From: Cyclina sinensis
Lineage: Eukaryota > Mollusca > Bivalvia > Venerida > Veneridae
Direction of reading: 5' to 3'
Length of the DNA stretch: 64,000 bases
NCBI GenBank assembly: GCA_012932295.1
Contig: JAAONU010000013.1
Span: forward strand, 38,702,627 to 38,766,626
Shown here one piece after another: positions 61,401 to 64,000 of the stretch. Below the pieces are notes generated by a model. The model worked only from the letters and a program-made list of their open reading frames with translations. It ran no database searches and was not told where the DNA came from. Position numbers and translations under genes: made by a program. Position 1 is the first letter of the stretch, and every line of letters begins with the position of its first letter.

Positions 61401-62773
61401 TTTAAAGTTCTTTTCAGACTTTTTCTGGTTTGGAATGTTCAGTGTAGATAAAATCCCATACAGTAACACAACATGAAACAAACAACTAACATTTAACATG
61501 TAACAAGCTAAATATAAAATGTAAATGTTGATATTTGTCATACATTTTCATCCAACAGGAAAGCTTATGAGTTTAAATTATCACCATTCTTTTTCCCGTA
61601 AACATACAAGTTAAAAATTCTGCTCAGACAATCTTTTAGAAATTATGGAAATTCAAGAGAAACTTTTTTTATTTCCATTTAGTAGATGTAGTCAAGTGAA
61701 GGAATGTTAATCAAACAATTTTAAGTGAGAAGCATGCTTTATTTTTCTTTTGTTTTCCTTTGAATTTCATTTTGATTTATTTTATGCCTACCAATGAAAT
61801 ATAGGGAAATATCAGTGAGATAAAAGTGATAATCCACTTTTGAATCAGTGAAATTACCATTTTGATAATACACTGTTTGTGCCGGAACTACTGCTTGATG
61901 AAACTTCAGGAATTTCCCCACCACGTAAATACAAGAGAATCCGCCGTATTTCAGACTGTGACAGCGAGTGAAATTTATTTAACTTGTTAAATCCAATTAT
62001 AATATTGAATTCCTGAGCCTAACTAGTTGTGAACAATGATGAAATTCGCCATAAATTATTTAAAATGTCTGATTTGTTTACATAACTCACATGGACAATA
62101 TCCAATATGGCCGACTTTCAATTCAATTGATTGAATATTACTCGGTATTAATCCGCTTTTATAATTAAAGTATGTATAGCTAAAATTCAATAAATATTGA
62201 TAAACTGTGTAGAGAAAAATAAATGTTATTTGATGAAAGTGTATTCAGTTTATTTCAGCAGAAGTAAAGTTATCATATATATTGGAGATTGTCTGCACTT
62301 TTTTTGTGCGGAGTAACCAAAGTACGCATTAACTGATTTGGGGCTCACCATGGGGAATTTATCGAAGGCCCTGATTAAAAATGTCATAAAATACCCATTT
62401 TTGACGTGTTGGCATAAAATAAAAAGAAAATTTGTTTTTTAGTGGAAGCTGGGAATTTATTTCATCTCGTGAACACCATATGTTGATATTTTCACTCGTG
62501 GCTGCGCCACTCGTGAAAATATCACATATGTGTTCACTCGATGAAATAAATTCTCATCTTCTACAAAAACAAACAAATATCCTCTATATATTAACAGTTA
62601 AAAGTACATCACATATTTTTTTTAAAAAGTACTACAGAACTCAGAATTATAACTTTGTATTTCAGACAGAGCAGAGAAAGTATATCACAGATGATATACA
62701 AGAGAGAATGTATGAACTTAGGAAAAGAGCTGAACACTTACATGAGATTAGATTGAATTCAGTACATGGATAG
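43333..62773 (+). CDS. Tafazzin, plus-strand copy, 266 aa, 9 exons
   Basis: Cardiolipin-remodelling transacylase of the mitochondrial membranes. Exons: 43333-43447, 49469-49597, 50097-50208, 52093-52193, 54481-54522, 57631-57693, 59281-59333, 60494-60571 and 62666-62773. The total is 801 nt, with all phases consistent and all GT/AG. Residues 1-38 (MKLQKIWF, then a hydrophobic stretch about 16-36) are the membrane-targeting N-terminus. The active site [13 protein letters not shown] has His71 and Asp76 in the canonical H-x4-D. Then follow [64 protein letters not shown] and MDDVLPN, and the C-terminal helix ending [18 protein letters not shown] matches the human form without the optional insert. 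I consider this the conventional tafazzin. Its 6-kb first intron and several others are full of transposons. Confidence 0.93.
44695..45035 (-). repeat. Partial pearl-like fragment, reverse orientation
   Basis: Core motifs TTTGATATTTGGTGTG, ATTGTCTAGTGGGCCTCTACC and GGGGTCAAAAATAGCCCC match the first core type of the 25.9-28.3 kb element. No termini remain. Confidence 0.55.
45605..46492. mobile_element. TA-flanked TIR transposon nested in the ATGCCCC element
   Basis: Termini are CAGTAAAATCTCACGATCC and, in reverse, CAGTAAAACCTCAATAATG, with TA on both outer sides (45603-45604 and 46493-46494). Removing the 888 bp restores CTTCATACTTG, the sequence in the neighbouring core units, which proves insertion. 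Interior motifs GACCAACTCAATATTA recur near both ends in inverted or direct form. No transposase frame is intact, so it is a non-autonomous Tc1/mariner/pogo-type element. Confidence 0.8.
47447..47921. mobile_element. 475-bp element, third-level insertion
   Basis: Left end TGTGGCGGAGAAAT and right end, in reverse, TGTGTCGCGAAGTG are short inverted repeats. TAG precedes it (47444-47446) and follows it (47922-47924). It cuts the GATTGCCCTTATT core unit of the surrounding element. No coding capacity; the superfamily is not determined. Confidence 0.6.
48209..48231 (+). repeat. TA dinucleotide microsatellite
   Basis: A perfect alternating TA run inside the second-level nested element. Confidence 0.85.
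49053..49214. mobile_element. Fold-back MITE of 162 bp
   Basis: The left arm begins CAGTGTAGATCCAGATCA and the right arm in reverse begins CAGTGTGGACCCAGATCA. Pairing continues almost to the middle (AGCTGGCTAATCAGGATC against AGCTGATCAGGGTC), so nearly the whole element folds into one hairpin. Confidence 0.7.
49469..49597 (+). CDS. Plus tafazzin, exon 2
   Basis: 129 nt from ACATTTTAG to TGGG|GTAAGC, encoding the linker helix and [12 protein letters not shown], the catalytic H-x4-D block. Same length as minus exon 2. Confidence 0.94.
50097..50208 (+). CDS. Plus tafazzin, exon 3
   Basis: 112 nt from TTATAG to GGAAA|GTAAGT, encoding [20 protein letters not shown] and FFSLGK. It corresponds to the first half of minus exon 3. 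Confidence 0.93.
50386..51594 (+). mobile_element. ATGCCCC-type element in plus-tafazzin intron 3
   Basis: The left hairpin ATGCCCCCGAAGGGAGGCAT and the right end GGGGGCATATG...CAGTGACAGCTCTTGTT match the host element at 45149. Five core units are marked by TCTTGTCC..(A/G)CTTCATCTCC at about 50574, 50731, 50905, 51076 and 51241, so spacing is 157-174 bp. The open frame of 154 codons at 50812-51276 spans the repeats and is not a gene. Confidence 0.7.
52093..52193 (+). CDS. Plus tafazzin, exon 4
   Basis: 101 nt from TATTCTAG to AGAAG|GTAATA, encoding [16 protein letters not shown] and WVHMFPE. It corresponds to the second half of minus exon 3. Confidence 0.94.
52194..53789 (+). other. First part of plus-tafazzin intron 4
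   Basis: AT-rich intron sequence, no clear element. Confidence 0.5.
53790..53965 (+). repeat. tRNA-derived SINE, copy 1
   Basis: A box-A-like TGACTTAGTGGTCTAGG and a box-B TTTTGAATCCTGC are followed by TGGTCTTTTTCAAGATGC and CATCTTTCTGTTA. Shares head, body and tail with copy 2, 300 bp downstream. Confidence 0.6.
54095..54275 (+). repeat. tRNA-derived SINE, copy 2
   Basis: A better-preserved copy: box A TTGGCTCAGAGGTCTTTG, box B GAGTTTGAATCCTGC, and the same body TGGTCTTTTCAAAGATGC and tail CATCTTTCTGTTA as copy 1. The preceding GTTCAGTGTACAC is also shared, so the repeat unit includes 5' sequence. Both copies lie in plus-tafazzin intron 4, in the sense direction. Confidence 0.65.
54481..54522 (+). 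CDS. Plus tafazzin, exon 5 (micro-exon)
   Basis: 42 nt between GTGTTTCAG and TGGG|GTAAGC, encoding [14 protein letters not shown]. Same length and phase as minus exon 4. Confidence 0.93.
54523..56700 (+). other. First part of plus-tafazzin intron 5
   Basis: AT-rich, no element with clear ends. TAACA-rich repeats at 55075-55150 are low-complexity. Confidence 0.4.
56755..57480 (+). repeat. Diverged tandem units in plus-tafazzin intron 5
   Basis: Several weakly similar units contain GACCCTCAAACTTTACAGG, AGGTC(T/A)AAGGTCA and GAATCACAGGGG (about 56820, 56935 and 57085, with a weaker match near 57345). It is a decayed repeat of the local type, without termini. Confidence 0.4.
57631..57693 (+). 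CDS. Plus tafazzin, exon 6
   Basis: 63 nt between GTTTTACAG and ATAG|GTAAGT, encoding [20 protein letters not shown]. Same length as minus exon 5. Confidence 0.94.
58248..58857 (+). pseudogene. 5'-truncated LINE, reverse-transcriptase C-terminus and tail
   Basis: The frame from 58248 reads [14 protein letters not shown], then [13 protein letters not shown], an in-frame TAG at 58347, and then a 113-residue stretch with [28 protein letters not shown] and [15 protein letters not shown]. These are hallmarks of the C-terminal region of jockey/CR1-like reverse transcriptases. A 3' UTR and an (ACTT)n tail to 58857 follow. It is inactive and in sense orientation in plus-tafazzin intron 6. Confidence 0.8.
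59281..59333 (+). CDS. Plus tafazzin, exon 7
   Basis: 53 nt from ATATTTCAG to AAG|GTAAAC, encoding [17 protein letters not shown]. First half of what is minus exon 6. Confidence 0.92.
59856..60271 (+). mobile_element. ATGCCCC hairpin-ended element
   Basis: Opens ATGCCCCCACAATGTGGGG followed by TGCAT and a CCGT/ACGT microsatellite, and closes GGGGGCATCCGTGTCC-TAT-GGACACAG. About 415 bp, a short relative of the 45-kb and 50-kb elements with a different 3' hairpin. It lies in plus-tafazzin intron 7. Confidence 0.6.
60494..60571 (+). CDS. Plus tafazzin, exon 8
   Basis: 78 nt from TACTTTCAG to CTCTG|GTAAGA, encoding [19 protein letters not shown] and a short remainder. Second half of what is minus exon 6. 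Confidence 0.92.
60660..61395 (-). pseudogene. 5'-truncated CR1/L2-like LINE, antisense in plus-tafazzin intron 8
   Basis: The minus strand encodes 200 uninterrupted residues (61380-60778) with [47 protein letters not shown] and [11 protein letters not shown]. These are the conserved order of motifs at the C-terminal end of CR1/L2-like reverse transcriptases. After the stop the 3' UTR ends in GCGCTATACAAATG and TATTTG repeats, the kind of 3' tail those LINEs have. The open frame is intact, so the copy is relatively young. Confidence 0.85.
61396..62452 (+). other. Rest of plus-tafazzin intron 8
   Basis: AT-rich, no exon. GTGAAATTTATTTAAC near 61970 resembles the hairpin arms described next. 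Confidence 0.4.
62453..62553. repeat. 100-bp near-perfect hairpin
   Basis: The left arm starts GAATTTATTTCATC and ends TTTTCACTCGTGGC. The loop is TGC (62503-62505). The right arm is GCCACTCGTGAAAATATC through AAATAAATTC (62553). The arms pair over about 48 bp with a few mismatches and a two-base indel. It ends 112 bp before the last tafazzin exon. Confidence 0.85.
62666..62773 (+). CDS. Plus tafazzin, exon 9 and stop
   Basis: 108 nt after TATTTCAG, encoding [18 protein letters not shown] and a C-terminal helix ending [11 protein letters not shown], stop TAG at 62773. Three nt shorter than minus exon 7. Confidence 0.93.
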   Translation, partial: TEQRKYITDDIQERMYELRKRAEHLHEIRLNSVHG

Positions 62774-63119
62774 TACACAGGTCATGTGACCCTCTAGGAT
62801 ACACTGAAGGATACTTACATCTCAGTATTGACTGTGATAAAGACAGGACCAGATAATATTGTAGAAATGGCAGCTGGATGTATAGTTGCTGTGTAATTTT
62901 TAAGATTGGTGAAAATCACAGTTAAGATCTGTGAAATATATATTAGAATTTCAAAAGACAATAACAGATTGGTAAGTTTCAAAGAAATTTAAAAAATGAA
63001 AGGTGTTTATATAAGCATTAGATATTGGCACGTGTCTTTCTTGTAGAATTCTATTTGCTACTCATTTGATATTAGTTTCCAGTAATGAGGTACACATGTA
63101 CATGTAATTGTCAAATAAA
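62774..63119 (+). terminator. 3' UTR and polyadenylation signal of plus tafazzin
   Basis: AATAAA at 63114-63119, about 340 nt beyond the stop, is the first clear signal. Confidence 0.55.
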
Positions 63120-63417
63120 ATCTTACTGCTGCCAGTAACCAATGTGTAAAGAAGATATTATATATTGCAGTGAATACTTCTTTCACAACAGATGTATGTT
63201 AAAGATGAATTAAGTAATATTGTTTATTTCATGTTAAGCTTGTTAATTTTTGTTAAACTTGATATTTGAGATGTACAACTTTTATTATCTTTCATTCAAA
63301 CATGAAGTGGTTTGTCTGTACATCTGTCTTTCAAACTTTTGTTGAAGTACTAATCTAAATCTGAAACTGTTTGGAGAAGTGCAAAGCTCAAGAACTATAA
63401 CTTTGGCTTTCTTTATT
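63120..63417. other. Short gene-free interval
   Basis: AT-rich, no feature recognised. Confidence 0.4.
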
Positions 63418-64000
63418 TTTAGCTCCACTTTTTGAAGAAAAAAAAATGTGGAGCTATGGTCATGACCCTCTCGTCAGTGTTGGTTAACCTTTTTGTTTTA
63501 AGGTCCATTTCTCAGAAACTATCAGAGCTATTCACTTCAAATTTGGAATACATGTTTACTGTACTTGATTACCATCAAAATGGAAATGCATTTCAAAAGG
63601 GCAGATAACCTTATAATACATTTTTGCTTTATTATGCCTCTTTTTGGACTTAGAATTTCTTAGTTAACCATTTTGTTAAGGTCCAATTCATAAAAAGTTT
63701 CAAAGATATTCTCTTCAAAGTTGGAAAATTTGATCACCTTTAAAATTGAAATGCATTTCAAAAGGGCAGGTAGCCCTGTAATACATTTTTGCGCTGTTAC
63801 GCCCCTTTTTCAACTTAAAATGCTATCCTGCTTCTTATCTAAGAATCTGCACAAGCACTGTCACTTCTCACATCTTTTGGGAGTAATATTTTAGATTGTT
63901 GACAAAGTTTTATAACTCTATATTTTCTTATAAGAGATATAGATTTTATGTTTTGGTGTAATTTCTTCTCATTAACAAATAGGTGAGACCTTTTTATATA
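63418..64000 (+). mobile_element. GCTCCACTTTT-type element, cut by the window edge
   Basis: Opens TTTTAGCTCCACTTTTTGAAG with the complementary GGAGCTATGG, and contains core units with AAGGTCCA.TTC, TTCAAA.TTGGA and GCATTTCAAAAGGGCAG at about 63500 and 63680. A reverse fragment of the same family is at 32755-33100. The right end is outside the window. Confidence 0.6.

Overview
The window is eukaryotic nuclear DNA: AT-rich, intron-bearing genes with canonical GT/AG junctions, separated by dense short transposable elements. The repeats (hairpin-ended elements with 145-165 bp tandem cores followed by ACGG microsatellites, tRNA-derived SINEs, 5'-truncated LINE tails) are of the kind described in bivalve molluscs, so a marine clam-like bivalve is the most likely source. 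That is an inference; the species cannot be read from the window.

Layout. 1-11.2 kb has no gene I can support. It carries a complete pearl/Helentron-like element (2.02-3.54 kb), arrays with nuclear-receptor-like palindromes (4.3-6.0 kb) and a TA-flanked TIR transposon (6.80-8.13 kb). 11.2-15.4 kb is a two-coding-exon gene on the minus strand for a 924-residue, 12-finger C2H2 zinc-finger protein. 16.98-17.33 kb looks like a promoter shared with the next gene. 19.6-21.9 kb is a two-coding-exon gene on the plus strand for a 485-residue nuclear-type protein with clustered S/T-P-x-K sites, SUMO-type motifs and a KEN box; I do not recognise its family. 22.2-32.1 kb is gene-free and repeat-rich.

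The main result is at 32.1-62.8 kb: two complete tafazzin genes lie head to head. The minus-strand gene has 7 exons (41302 down to 32114, 273 aa) and the plus-strand gene has 9 exons (43333 to 62773, 266 aa). Their start codons are 2.03 kb apart. Every junction was placed by hand and every phase closes. The internal exons match exactly in length between the two copies once two additional introns in the plus copy are allowed for (129/129, 213/112+101, 42/42, 63/63, 131/53+78). Tafazzin is the mitochondrial phospholipid-lysophospholipid transacylase that remodels cardiolipin, and is usually single-copy in animals. The plus copy keeps the canonical active-site surroundings; the minus copy keeps the H-x4-D dyad but is altered around it. 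This divergent, old duplication is the best candidate here for undescribed biology.

The introns of both genes and the spacer between them hold further elements: a Mutator-like element with a 9-bp target duplication, a three-level nest of transposons, SINEs, two LINE 3' ends, and a 100-bp hairpin just before the last plus-copy exon. The window ends inside another repeat (63.4 kb onward).
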